Shown here: positions 22,313 through 34,874 of the stretch, piece by piece
How the letters are laid out: each line of letters begins with the position of its first letter
How positions within the stretch are numbered: position 1 is the stretch's first letter
Source of the DNA: Ceratopteris richardii
Lineage: Eukaryota; Streptophyta; Polypodiopsida; Polypodiales; Pteridaceae
DNA length: 64,000 bases
Assembly: GCA_020310875.1 (NCBI GenBank)
Contig: CM035423.1
Span: 130,045,138-130,109,137, forward strand
Direction: 5' to 3'
Program-made: the position numbers and the translations under genes
The notes under the pieces: model-generated
What the model was told of the DNA's origin: nothing
Seen by the model: the letters and a program-made list of their open reading frames with translations, nothing else
Databases searched by the model: none

Positions 22313-22429
22313 AAAATTCCACGACTCTTTTTCTTGTAATATGAAAAGAAACTATTTTTTTTTAGAGTACAATGAATAGGAAAAGACACACACTCCTGAC
22401 CTCGTAAGGTAGAGGCATTCATCTTGGGG

Positions 22430-22515
22430 AACTTTGAAGCATCCAGCTTCGAGCAGGATTTAAATCTTGGTCATCTGCCTAGGAGTACAAGGCACATCCG
22501 CTAAACCACGCCCGT
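22430..22515 (-). repeat. SINE-like tRNA-derived unit
   Basis: On the minus strand, CGTGGTTTAGCGGATG (A-box region, 22510-22495) is followed by AAGATTTAAATCCTGC (B box, 22468-22453). Confidence 0.55.
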
Positions 22516-22529
22516 TGGATTAAAAAAAA

Positions 22530-23199
22530 CTATTGAGCATGGTGAAGATCGCAAAGTGGATCGCAAGATCGAACTTCTTGAAAAAAAAGGGTTCAAATTT
22601 TGCAAATTGATATGGCATTAACCCCTAAAAAGTAAAAGAATAAGGAGGATCTTGAGAATTTTATTTCAAAATTTCAAGTTAAATGGAAGAGTAGGTCGAC
22701 GATCAGACTTCTATTAAAAACGAAAACAAAATTAATAATAAGAACACACAATTTTCTTTAAGAGAGCATATGATGTTTAAATGGTACTCACGTTGGACTT
22801 CTATCTCCGATGTATGCTAAAAGTTGATCATTATAGAAAGAGAAACTTTCTCTTTGCCTCTCCTTTCCTTAAAATAGCCGGAAATCATGGCATATCGCGT
22901 GAACGAGGCCTAAAAGAAATCTCGATAGAGACTTGGTCCCACGAGGCATTCTCTTCTCGTGAGTTGGAAAACATGCGTTACACGTAACCATGGAAACGCT
23001 TCCCATAGAAAGATCCAAAAACGTGCGAGGCGAAATGAAGAGGGAAAGGGAGGTGGGGAAGGGAACGATTTAGCAGAAGGAAAGCGGGAAGGGGGGGGAC
23101 CCGTAATGCTTTGTTCCCCTTCGTCCAAGCATTTGCGTAGAACGGAGTGTCAATAGAGGGCATTTGTGTATACCTGGAGGTTACAAGGGCACAGCGTCA
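22530..23199. other. distal 5' flank of the ARF gene
   Basis: No gene is seen. A G/A-rich stretch (23030-23100) with a run of nine G lies at 23091-23099. Short open frames on both strands here have no recognisable domain. Confidence 0.5.
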
Positions 23200-23800
23200 A
23201 AAAATGGGTCCCACATGCCACGACCCAACAGCCCATAACCCCTTCTGCGAACTGTCCGACGTGGCAAACTCTTTGGCGCCTGTCTTGTCGTCCATCACAT
23301 ATCATATCGCTGCCAGGGTGCCCACGTGGTCCCGGCGACTCGTCGGCCCGGCGCCTGGACGGCGGCCCCGGATCAGCTCGCGACGCCGTGATCACGTTTG
23401 TTGAGTAATCGCGTTGCACATGTCGATCGACGTGTGCCTGTGCTGGTAACCAGCCAGCAAGCAAACATGAGGAGAGAAAAAAGTCCACAGCGAGACGAGA
23501 CTCAAGATACGACTCAACAAGCCCGGCCGGACAAGTGCGAATCCACCTATTAAAAATAAAAAATAAATCAATATTAATTCAGCACAAAGCCTTAGTGTGT
23601 GCTTCAACCAATCAGAATGTAGGTTTACTCGCATAATCGAAACCGACGCCCCCCATTTCGTTATTTTATCCTTTGTTATTTTGACGCACTTATCCTCTTG
23701 AAATTTTGGTTATCCAATAAACCCCCCAGTTCTAAGTGGTCAATTAAGTGGCACTGCAACCGGTTGCGCGGGGATAAGGAAACACTCGCTGGCCGGTGGA
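23200..23800 (+). promoter_or_regulatory. CpG-rich upstream region of the ARF gene
   Basis: This is one of the few CpG-dense unique stretches in the window. It contains an ACGTGGC (ABRE-type core) at 23259-23265 and a palindromic G-box CACGTG at 23323-23328. A TATTAAAAATA candidate core-promoter stretch lies at about 23550. Position and composition suggest the promoter. The transcription start is not determined. Confidence 0.5.
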
Positions 23801-24054
23801 ATTTGGTTTGTCTGCCTTTTGTAACTCCTGCCTTGCCCGCCTTGCCACTTTCCTCTTTGCCTTCCCCACCTTTCTCTTGTTGCTTGTCTCCTCATTGTTC
23901 CGTTTTTCCCTTCTGCTCACTGCAGGTTCTCACCTTTCTTCCTCCTTACCCTCACCTCTTGCCCTAGTTCTTCTACTGTTTTCCCCCTGTCTGCTTTGGT
24001 TTCCTGCCTCTGTATGTAGCCACCTCTTGCACCTGCACCCGCACCTGCTACTAC
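23801..24054 (+). other. C/T-rich 5' leader of the ARF gene with upstream ATGs
   Basis: A pyrimidine-rich stretch, typical of a plant 5' leader. If transcribed, it contains an ATG at 23796 whose frame runs to 24155 and overlaps the ARF start out of frame, plus a shorter one (23698-23967). A TGTCTC auxin-response word lies at 23885-23890. Whether a leader intron removes these is unknown. Confidence 0.45.
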
Positions 24055-27000
24055 ATGGCTTTCTCCCGTCCTCATCCTTCCTATCACCCCGGCTACAACT
24101 TCCTCAACCCAACGTCTCATTACCCTTCCCATCTGCCAGAAACCTCTTCAGCTGATATGGCCCGCGTTCCAGGTTCGAGTTTCCCTTCCCACAATACGGT
24201 AAATCGAGGTGAGCTTCATAATCTGTTCCTACTTGCATTCGTCTGCTGAGAGGTATCAGATCCGAACACTGTATGCATTATTAAACATCTGACACTATAG
24301 ATCTTGGCGTTTATGCTCACAGGAGATTACAAGGAGGAGCTGTGGCATGCTTGTGCTGGGCCGTTGGTATCTGTACCTAAGGTTGGACAGCGAGTTTGGT
24401 ATTTTCCGCAAGGTCATATGGAACAGGTAAGAGTCAAGAACAACTTCTACGGAATGTTTGTCAAATAATTTAGCTCGAATCAGCGTAAGAAATTTTGAGG
24501 TGAGATGCCATATTGCCACTGAGTAGAGGTGTGCTGGACGACGCGTAGCTTGTGGTCTCATTTGGTGGAAATGTCTCTAATTCAACACCTCTGAATGCAT
24601 CGCCGGGGATTTTCACAGGTCGCTGCGTCAACGGGCCAGACACAGGTCACAGATCAGCCGATGCCACAGTACAATTTACCATCTCAGATCCTGTGTCGCG
24701 TTATGAACCGGGATCTTAGCGTAAGTCCTTTCACGTGGCCCGTACTTGCGTCCAATTGAGAATAGCCGCATGGAAATCTCATTTGCCCTTGTTCATTCAG
24801 GCTGAAGCTGAAACAGATGAAGTTTTCGCGCAGATTGCACTTGTACCCATTCCTGAGGTATCCATTTTCCCGAGATTGTGATGGTGCGATTTAATTTATG
24901 CATTGTTAGTAAGTACATCATTTTCTATCCACGATATTTATTCAGGGAGACGATTTGGACGTCGAAGAAGACGATGTTCCATCTCAAACCCCTAGAAATG
25001 TCCGACATTTTACGAAGATCTTGACTGCTTCTGACACTAGCACTCATGGTGGATTCTCTGTTCTTCGGAAACATGCTGAGGACTGTCTTCCTCCTCTGGT
25101 ATCATGACGCTCTTAAATTTATGTTTCATTGTGCCTTGATGGATTTATGAATAACTAGTAATATGCATCTCTCCTTTTATATTTAGGACATGAATCAAGA
25201 TAATCCGAGTCAAGAACTCACAGCTATAGATCTTCATGGTCAAGAGTGGAAATTTCGTCACACTTATCGAGGTAAACCTCAAAGTTTAGTCGTACTTGCA
25301 TGATGCAACAATTTTTCAACTCATTTACCGACACTGTTTTTTTACTGAAAGTCAAATATAATTATGTATGTATGATCGTGCAGGTCATCCTCGAAGACAT
25401 CTGCTCACAACTGGATGGAGTCATTTTGTGAGTCAAAAGAAGTTAGTTGCAGGAGATGCCGTGATATTTATCAGGTTTGCCTACATATACTCCATAATCA
25501 GGATACCAGGAGTACTGAGGTATGGATTAATTAAGCGCATGCTCTTATTTGCAGGGGAGAGTACGGGGAACTTAGGGTTGGAATACGTCGCACAAAGCGA
25601 CAGCCATCATCACACTCCAATGTTCTCACAAGCCATTGCATGCACATGGGTGTGATTGCGACTGCTGCACATGCATTACAGACAAGAACCATATTTTCAG
25701 TATTTTACAAACCAAGGTACTGTTATAATGTCGGAATTGTTGTTAATATTTTGTTTATTATAAAGATATGTGTAATGTAAACATTGGGTGGTTACAGGAC
25801 AAGTCCTTCTTCCTTCATTGTTCCTGTGGAGAAGCTGCGTTCCTCTCCAGTGAACAAATTGTCTGTTGGAATGAGATTCAAAATGAAATTTGAAGGAGAA
25901 GATGCAACAGAGAGAAGGTTGTTTGTCCACATATATAAGTGTTCCTAAAGTGTAGTGGTGAAGTTCCATTGAATAATTTCCGATTATTGTTTCTTGTAGT
26001 TATGCGGGCACAATAACCGGAATAGATGACCTGGATGCTGCATGCTGGCCAAATTCTAAGTGGCGGTCTTTGAGAGTAAATTGGGATGAACTAAGTAACC
26101 TTGAACAACGGGAGAGGATTTCCCCTTGGGAAATTGAGCTTTGCACGCACTCTCAACCTCCTGCAAATCCATCACCTGGATCCAAGTGTAATAAGCGAAT
26201 TCGTGGTTCATCTGCTTCATACACAGGTAAATCTATTTCGAAAGTCTTATTTTTCCCCTTTTTCCTTATCTATTTGTCTTACATGTTTTGTGTTTATGTA
26301 GGAACCAATAGCAAAGGTCTATCTATTGATTCATCGGTGACATCTATATCAAGCAAACTGTCAAGCTCCTTCCAAAGTCATGATCTTCAAGCTGATGCAT
26401 CAGGATTTCCACATATTCTTAATGTAGAAGGAATGCCACAAGTTTCTTCTATAGAGACAAGATGGTTGACGGCTGGAAATGTGGAACCTGAGAAGAATGC
26501 ACATATGTTTCATCCTGATCATGCACAACAGCGTCTAGGAGTGGATAGTGTCGATTTTTGCTATCAACAACAAAAGTTTCTTCGAGGTGATATATTGCAA
26601 AAATCCACTTTGTCCGGTAGAGCAAATGATGTGGAACCTATGCATCCTTTCATTTCGATTGCTAATGTATCGAGCCCAATGGCTAATGCTTCAAGTTCAA
26701 TGGTCCAATCAGGACTTGAGAAGCCCAAAGAGATGCATCATGCCATTTTGAATTGTCCTCCATTATCCCCTTTTCCATCATGGGATTCTATGAAACAAGA
26801 AAAATCAGCTCATACTTGTAAGCTTTTTGGCTTTTCACTTGCCCCACTAAATGAACCTTCAAAAGATGCAAGAGTAAATTCTGGTTCTATAGAAGAGCAC
26901 GTTGGTTCAAAAAGAGAGGGATCTGTTCAGTTTCAGTTGCATGAGAATGATAATCCACAGTCCTCATCTTTTCCTGAAAAGTCAGTTTCATCTGAACCAG

Positions 27001-27620
27001 AAGTTTCTGATAACACATGCACAAAAGTGCTCAAGGATAGTGCCCCTCCTATTAGGAGTTGTACCAAGGTATTATTTCATGTCTGGCTTGACTATTCAAA
27101 TCTTTTTTTTTTTGTTTTTCGTTTTACTTAAGTATATATACAAGTTTCTTAAGTAATTGTATCTTGTTGTAGGTGATAAAAAGAGGAAGCATGGTGGGAA
27201 GGGGAGTAGATTTGTCTAAATTCAATGGTTATAAGAAGCTTATAGAGGAGCTTGAGAGCATGTTTCACATCGAAGGTGAGCTGAGTGACCCAAACAAAGG
27301 CTGGCAGGTCGCATATAGTGATGATGAAGGTGATATGATGCATGTTGGAGATGATCCATGGATGTAAGTTCTTCTACCTTGTTTTCTTGTGCTGTGTGAG
27401 CAATATGAATTATTCCATAGCAATCTGATCTTATTTGGATGTTTTCTTTACCTGGTTGAACAGAGAGTTTTGCAGGATGGTTAAGAAAATATACATCTTC
27501 AGTCCTGAAGAGGTCGAAGCATTAGCCCCACCCAAGGCATACAATACAGAAAATGATCAAAGTACAAGAAATAGAGAAGTTAGGGAACAGAGACAAGCTC
27601 TTCCTGCACTCCCAGGTTGA
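24055..27620 (+). CDS. ARF: auxin response factor, class-B (repressor) type, 13 coding exons, 789 aa
   Basis: Coding exons are 24055-24208, 24323-24426, 24619-24720, 24801-24857, 24946-25098, 25187-25271, 25384-25474, 25555-25716, 25798-25917, 26000-26226, 26302-27068, 27173-27363 and 27464-27620. All introns are GT-AG and the joined frame has no stop until TGA at 27618. Residues 53-190 carry the dimerisation flank ([22 protein letters not shown]). The B3 DNA-binding domain (about 160-262) has [20 protein letters not shown] and [13 protein letters not shown]. Auxin_resp (about 277-365) has [11 protein letters not shown] and [10 protein letters not shown]. The middle region (419-674) is Ser/Pro-rich without a Gln-rich activation stretch and has KLFGF at 592-596, a type of motif linked to TOPLESS recruitment. 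The PB1 domain (about 668-752) keeps both faces: Lys677 and the acidic DDEGD at 724-728. It would bind TGTCTC-type elements in the nucleus and is probably a repressor. Met35 (24157) is an alternative start. Confidence 0.95.
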
Positions 27621-28301
27621 TATGTTGGTACTCGTCATTGGTTTTGCTTGAGGCTTTGTTCATGCCTGTGATTTCGGTTGATCTGGGCACCTCACCCAAC
27701 AAAGTTAAGTGCAATGTTCTGCACTAGTAGCTCCGCTTCCCTGTGTATATTTGATGGAGGGCTGGAGTGTTGGCTTCCTAGGAAGTGGAGGTGTTTGTCT
27801 GGATGCATAACAGTTTCTGCCAAGACATTTGTATTCAGGGATGGAAATCTAATCCCAGTTTTGTACACCCTGCAATGTGGGCTGTATCGTGCTTTCCATA
27901 TGCTTTTGGTTTTGTGAAAATGGCAGTTGATGGTGATACTCGGCATGTCTCCTGCCTTTGTTCAACATGCAAGAGGCAGTTGCTGACAAATGGCTGTCTT
28001 GTCCTGAACATATTTTGACATTTGTAAACCAACCATGAATATCTAAGTAGAAAGATAGTAGGGCATCCCCCATGCACCATGGGTCCGCCTGGTAAAACAC
28101 CAGCTAGTTGTGATTCTGCTACTAGTATACTGATTTTGAGTATAGTGCAGTGTTTGTAATCATATGCTATAGACCTGTTTGAGAGCTATGCATGTGTGCA
28201 TGCAAATACAAAACCTTATTAACCAAATTGTAATTGCGTGCAACAAGAAGGATTTGCTGTATTGATTCTGGGATGTGTTACTGTGTTATTGGTCTGATCA
28301 G
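27621..28301 (+). other. 3' untranslated and downstream region of the ARF gene
   Basis: No further coding exon of the ARF is needed, since PB1 is complete. T-rich sequence typical of a 3' UTR follows. The poly-A site is not identified. Confidence 0.5.
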
Positions 28302-28443
28302 AATATACATGTTGTGACATTCCCCCCTTCCCCCACCCTAATGAATGTCCTAGTGGAACGTGCTCAGAGGATACACATGTTGTGTCATTCCCCCCTTCCC
28401 CCACCCTAATGAATGTCCTAATGTGATGGAAGCTGCTCAGAGG
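28302..28443 (+). repeat. tandem duplication of a 70-bp unit
   Basis: Two adjacent copies share the words CATGTTGTG(A/T)CATTCC, CCCCTTCCCCCACCC and TAATGAATGTCCTA, and both end GCTCAGAGG. They differ at a few sites and by a small indel. Location: about 0.7 kb after the ARF stop. Confidence 0.9.
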
Positions 28444-30745
28444 CTACATAGCTTGTTGTACATGTCACTTCTAGATTAAGGTGGGTTCTTCCATTGGATA
28501 TCTCTAATGATTTCTACAGTACAAAAAATCTGATTATGATGCCATGACTTGGTGGCAGTATTTATTTAGTTTCCTTCCTGCCATTTGCTCTGCCCTCTCT
28601 TTCGCACGTGCCTTTACTGAATGCAGCAATGTTGTTTCCAAGAGGTTATGATAATACGTTTTATTGCTAGACAATCTTATTTACTGATTGTAAATGTTGT
28701 CCGGCTGACCTTATTGAGAAAAGGAATCCTATTTATTACATGAACTTTTGGGTTAAGTGATTGTGCTGTCATGAAAAACTCTCCTCAATTAGTACATGAC
28801 CCTTCTCTTTTTCTTAGCAATAGCTTTTGAATGATGCAACTGCTCTTTTACTTCCTGAAATACTCTAAAAAGTATATATATGCTTACATGCTCTTGGAAG
28901 TGAACAAATGAGTCTATACGATGGATGTTTCAGATAAAAAGGATGCTTATATTGTTTCTCACAAGTTAGATAGCATATTGTAATCTCACTGCATGCCACA
29001 ATTGCAGGTTATGTCCATAATTTAAAGTAATGATGTTGGAAGGAATATTTGTAGTTTGGTTGGCTGTTAAGGATACAGTGTAAAGGGTGTGTTTGAAAAA
29101 GAGCCCAAGTGAAGAGACTTTATGTTTGCATCTTCCTTCAGATGTGTAGCTTCTGCATGTCAGAAGCTCATGTATCTATGGCGGAAGTGTAACTTGCTTT
29201 ACACTTTTGTAGATTTCTTTGTAGAAGAGTAGGATTAGATTTTTCAAGAAATGGATCCATTGTTATGCTGGCCATTACAGGAAATGTTTCCTTAGCTTGG
29301 CAACTATCAACAAAATGAACTAATGTCTGGAAATGCATCTGTACATTTTTTAGTCATTTGCTTTTCAACTAGGCCAACGAGAGAGCCCATAAGTGGGGCA
29401 TATATGATGGGGAAGCTTACCCCTACCACAAGAATTCAAAGATAACTAGTCACTTCAGGTCCCAGGACAAACATGGAAGCGCTTTTTTTTTTTGTGCTTG
29501 CCTGCTTGATTAAAGAATCTTGGTCTAGATTTACAAGTTGGAGATCTTTGATTGTAAAACATAACTTGCAGCAGGGCTTTAAGTACCTACAGATATGTAT
29601 ATCATTGAGTCTGCAAGTTACGCACTTTTACAAGATGCTGAAAAAACTCTTTTCGTTAGACTCTTTGGTGAAAGTATCTTGGACTAGAATTGCAAGTTAT
29701 GTACCTAGTTTCTATACTGTGATTTGCAGCCAGCTATGAAGTAACTTCAAGTAACTATATCAAGACTCTGCTTGGCCTGTGGATACATGTTTATGCTGTT
29801 CAGTATTAGAAATATCGTCTTAGCTCACACCCTAGTATGAATAAATGAACTGATGTTTAGAAATGCCCTTGCACATTCTCGTCATTTGTCTTTTCAAATT
29901 CGGCCATAATCTGTAGTCAAGTTTTTATAATGTAGAGGGAGTACAAGTTCGTGGGGATTTATTTGCTCTCCATATTTATGATGTAGAGGAAGCTCTTTAT
30001 ATTCTAACATTTCAAGGGTGGATTTATTTGCAGGAATTCTCTTCATGCATACAAATGGAAGTTTCAAAGAGAGCCCATGAGTGGGACATGTAGTCAGACA
30101 GGAAGATATATGGAAGATGGATCATGGGTGGTAGGTAGTTATGTAGGTAAATGGACGTATGTGTTTGTACCGTATAGACACATATCCACACACACATCCC
30201 CAAACCTGCACCTGTACAGGCACCCATTTAATGAGCTGAAATGTCAGTGTGCATCATGTACACATCCACACATGCACCCCATGGGTGCTAGCAGATGTCT
30301 GATTTCTTAGTCAGTCTTGTTCTATACTTGTTTCAGTTTGTGACATGAAAATATATGAACTTCTGACCTTTTTTTGGGTGGTGTTGCATGTCAAAAATAG
30401 TTCAAAAGAAAAGTAATATTTATTATGTAGATTACTTAAAGAAAAATCAATGGTTGTTGAAGTGTAAGTTCTTACCAGTGTTCATCAACGCGTTCTTTTT
30501 GTCCTATGTTCTGTTGTAATAACACTGCAAATGTAGAGTCATGTATTGAAGAAATTGAAGTGTTCATTAAAGTATTGCCTCTTGTTTCTATGTTGTATGT
30601 AGTTGTTATACTTGCAAATTTAGGATCATGTATGGAAAAATTGTAGATCCTGATGTGTGCTTATTCCATACTCTTCTTTCCTAGCATGTTTTGGAAGCAT
30701 GATTCTTGTATGGAACAACTATACAGACATTTCCCCTGCCTCTTA
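28444..30745. other. low-copy intergenic sequence, no feature seen
   Basis: AT-rich sequence with repeated mild similarities (for example ACAAATTTCTAG-type words at 29500-29720) but no gene, LTR or coding domain recognised on either strand. Confidence 0.5.
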
Positions 30746-30747
30746 GT

Positions 30748-31766
<1,019 letters not shown>

Positions 31767-32055
31767 GACTTGAATACCTCAAAAAAAGACTACTTTCTTT
31801 CCTCGAATCTTTTGTGCTCACAAGACTAATAAGGCATTAAGAACATTTGAAATTGGAAATGTGGTTTAGCACTGTCCTGAAGATCTTCTTCACATCATTT
31901 GTCTTCCCATAACCAACATGATGGGACTTCATCTCCTCAAATCCTTTAGTGCTCATAAGATGGAGAAGGCTCTAGAAAGACAATTTGAAATTGGAAATGA
32001 GGTTTCAGAGTCCTGAACATCTTCTTTACATCATTATCTCCCTACAATCAACTTG
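31767..32055 (+). repeat. degenerate tandem duplication of about 130-155 bp
   Basis: Two adjacent blocks share GGACTT near the start, TTTTGTGCTCACAAGA versus TTTAGTGCTCATAAGA, ATTTGAAATTGGAAATG, and CTTCTTCACATCATT versus CTTCTTTACATCATT. Function unknown. Confidence 0.75.
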
Positions 32056-34114
32056 TGAGGGGACTTGATCTTTTCCTGTGATCCATATATACTTTTCTAT
32101 GGAAATCAAACTGAAAAAAGGTTGGGTCATGAAATGAGGCAGGAATCAGAGAGAAAGTTAGGGCAAAAACCTACGAAGGGCCAGAAAATGGTCACAGTAA
32201 TGCAATCCCTCACAACGAACTTGGCCAAGGGATATCTATATTGTCCTGGACAATATTCAGGTGAAAGCTTGAGTAGTCCACTTGGAGCCAATCTTTCCTT
32301 TAAATCATGTTCTTTCTTCGTGAGTTTGTGTGGGAATCAATTTTTGGAGAACCTGATGTTTAATTCGCCTTTTTTCATGTCAAAGCAGCTTTTCGCTCTC
32401 TAGACTTCCTCTCCCATTTTTTCCTTCTACGGTATTCTTTGTCAGTCTCTAGAAGCTCCATACCCCATCCCCCACCCTCTTGCTCTACCTTACAAGCAAT
32501 CAATCAAGCGAGTGAGTTTTTGAATATCCATCTGAAAACACATTCACTTCACGTTCGAACTATCCTGTGATAATGCATGATTTTCCAAATGGGTTGAGGT
32601 GATGAGATGTAAGAAATATCCGTTAGCATTATGGCACATGGCAGTCAAGTAAGGTGGGGACTCAGAGAGGTTTCAACGTATTCCCTTCCTGTACAACTTT
32701 TTAAGAGGTGGGTTGACCTCATTAAGAGCATACAACATTCTATGTCTTTGGTATAATTTCCTGCGCACTCTTTTTATGTGTACTTTCTAATTGGTGCCTT
32801 GATGTGATGGTAATCAGGAGTTCCATGGAAAATTTTTGATAATCTTTGCCTCCGAATGATCGGGTGATAGGTGGGATCCACCTTGACCCAATCTGGAGCT
32901 GCCTTTGCCATACCTTATTTTATGGATTTACCAATAGTTTCTCTTTTGTGGGAGGAATCGGCCTGTAGTTGGTCTATTATATGTATTGGCTTTAGGGACG
33001 ATTGTGGCATATTAATATTTTTATGTAGTTTTCCTTTATTTTTTTCTATCGCCACCAGTGCAAGTATTGTAGATTGAAGCATAACCTCTTCAAATTTGTC
33101 GTTCGACTCCTTGCATATCTTCAGTGTAGGTGGGCTTTGCATTACTGAGTCCTTTTCAGGTTTTGTTTTGTGGGCTTGGTGGGTTCATTAGCACTGCTTG
33201 TAGAAGCATCACCACATTCTGTTTTCTATTAGCAGTCTAGTATCTTCCCTCCAGGATGACTCGACCAATTGAGCTTATAGTAAATCAGTTTTATCTTGCT
33301 GTTTGGCCTCTTTCTGAATTATATTGAATGGTATCATAGGATGTGTCATTGAATCAGGGTAAATGGAAATGGGAAGAGAGGGTTTGACCATATGCCTTCA
33401 CACGGATTCCAATTCCCCTTCCTATTGGTTTAATTTCAAGAGATTCTATCACAGTAGACATGTTTTCCAATGTAGGGCCTTAGGCACCTATCGCCCTTTT
33501 CATTTCATTCTCATAGCCATTGGCCTGGTGCTGTGGTGGGTACTTGGCTTACCCCTGCTTTTCAAGGGCTGAATTCAGAGATTTGATAATTTCAAGAAGG
33601 GCTTTTATTTGGTCTGGCATGTATTTGACGCCTTCGTTGGGAGGTGATTATGTCATAAGGATCAACTGTAAGGGTCACACTCCTTTTTTCCCTTTTTAAT
33701 TTTCTTCAATAGGTGCATGTATTACTGTGATTTGCCTTCGTGTTAGGTTGGAGATCAATGGAAGGTATACTAATTATCAGTGCTCTCTTCACTAACCATG
33801 CCATAAAGAGGGAAATTTTTGTACATTATTTCCCTCTTCTTCAAGATGCATTTCCTCTCTTAGGGGAGGTTTCTCATCTTCTATTGGTTGTCCTTCCAAT
33901 ACCTCTTAAATAGTCTCGTCATGCATTTCTACATTTTCTTGTCTATGATCTTCAGGTGTGTCAAAGGCTATAGATGCCATGGACATGATGAAGTCGATTT
34001 GCGCTTTTGCCCTTCAGGGAGCTGAGGTAGTTATTCTGTTTAGAAGTCTTTCTACTACGAGGCTCTCATTTTAAAGATTATGGGAGGTTTGAGGTCAACT
34101 AATTTGATCTTTTC
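32056..34114. other. low-copy intergenic sequence, no gene recognised
   Basis: Short open frames exist (for example 32065-32403 plus and 32915-33142 minus) but carry no domain I recognise. I assign nothing. Confidence 0.45.
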
Positions 34115-34200
34115 CAACGTGCGTGGGTTGTTGGTAACACCTCGAACTTGAGACTAGTGGATCTTGAATTTGAGCCCCACCATGTATGCATCTCCCCGAA
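34115..34200 (+). repeat. possible SINE-like tRNA-derived unit
   Basis: GTTGTTGGTAACAC is followed by GAATTTGAGCCCC (B-box-like) and CACCATG, an order seen in tRNA-derived plant SINEs. The A box is weak. Confidence 0.35.
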
Positions 34201-34874
34201 GGGTCAGAAGGTCATTGTTTTTGCCATAATACCACTCCACGTAGTAGTGAAGACAACAACTAAAGAAAAGTACCCCATTCAAACACGAATTGTTGAATTC
34301 GGGGGAGTATAGTGACCACTTGCCCCTTCTAGTTGATGACTATGCAAAGATAATGTAAACAATAAGTACACTAGAATAAACCAAAATTAAGCAGTTCTTT
34401 AAAACATTAATGGAAAAGTCAACTTCCAACAGCGGAAACTTATTTTGATCATAACTTTTGATAGAAGATTGCATTCGAGATGATTTGACTATCTCAAATG
34501 TGGCATTTTTCATATAAAATATGTTCATAACTTAGGCCTTGACAAAAGCTTAACAAATCACACACGCAAGAGGATTGCAAATGTGTCGATTCATAACTTT
34601 CTCTAAAAATTTGCAAATAGTTTTATAAACACACACCAAACGGATCACAAAGCATGGTCTACATTCAGGTCGTAAGAAAAGCCACATGCTTACAACAAAA
34701 ATCCATCATGAATATAAAAAAATCGCTTAAAATTCTGACGAGGAAAGTGAAATTTTTGTAAGCAAACTTTTAGATAGCTCATTATTACAAAATGGAAAAA
34801 AGTTTTTACAAAAGTGTCACAATCATTTATACTAATTTTCATGACTCTATCCACATTAAATATCAAGTACTCTA
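34201..34874. other. no feature seen
   Basis: AT-rich flank left of the Copia A3 LTR. No gene recognised. Confidence 0.5.

Noticed and set aside
23147..23488. Overlapping ORFs on both strands in the GC-rich region upstream of the ARF
   Set aside because: Long frames are expected by chance in GC-rich DNA. There are no recognisable domains and no splice context. It fits a promoter better.
26070..27131. A single 353-residue ORF as a separate gene
   Set aside because: It is ARF exons 10 and 11 read through the short intron 26227-26301, which has proper GT-AG ends and a non-homologous Phe/Tyr-rich translation.
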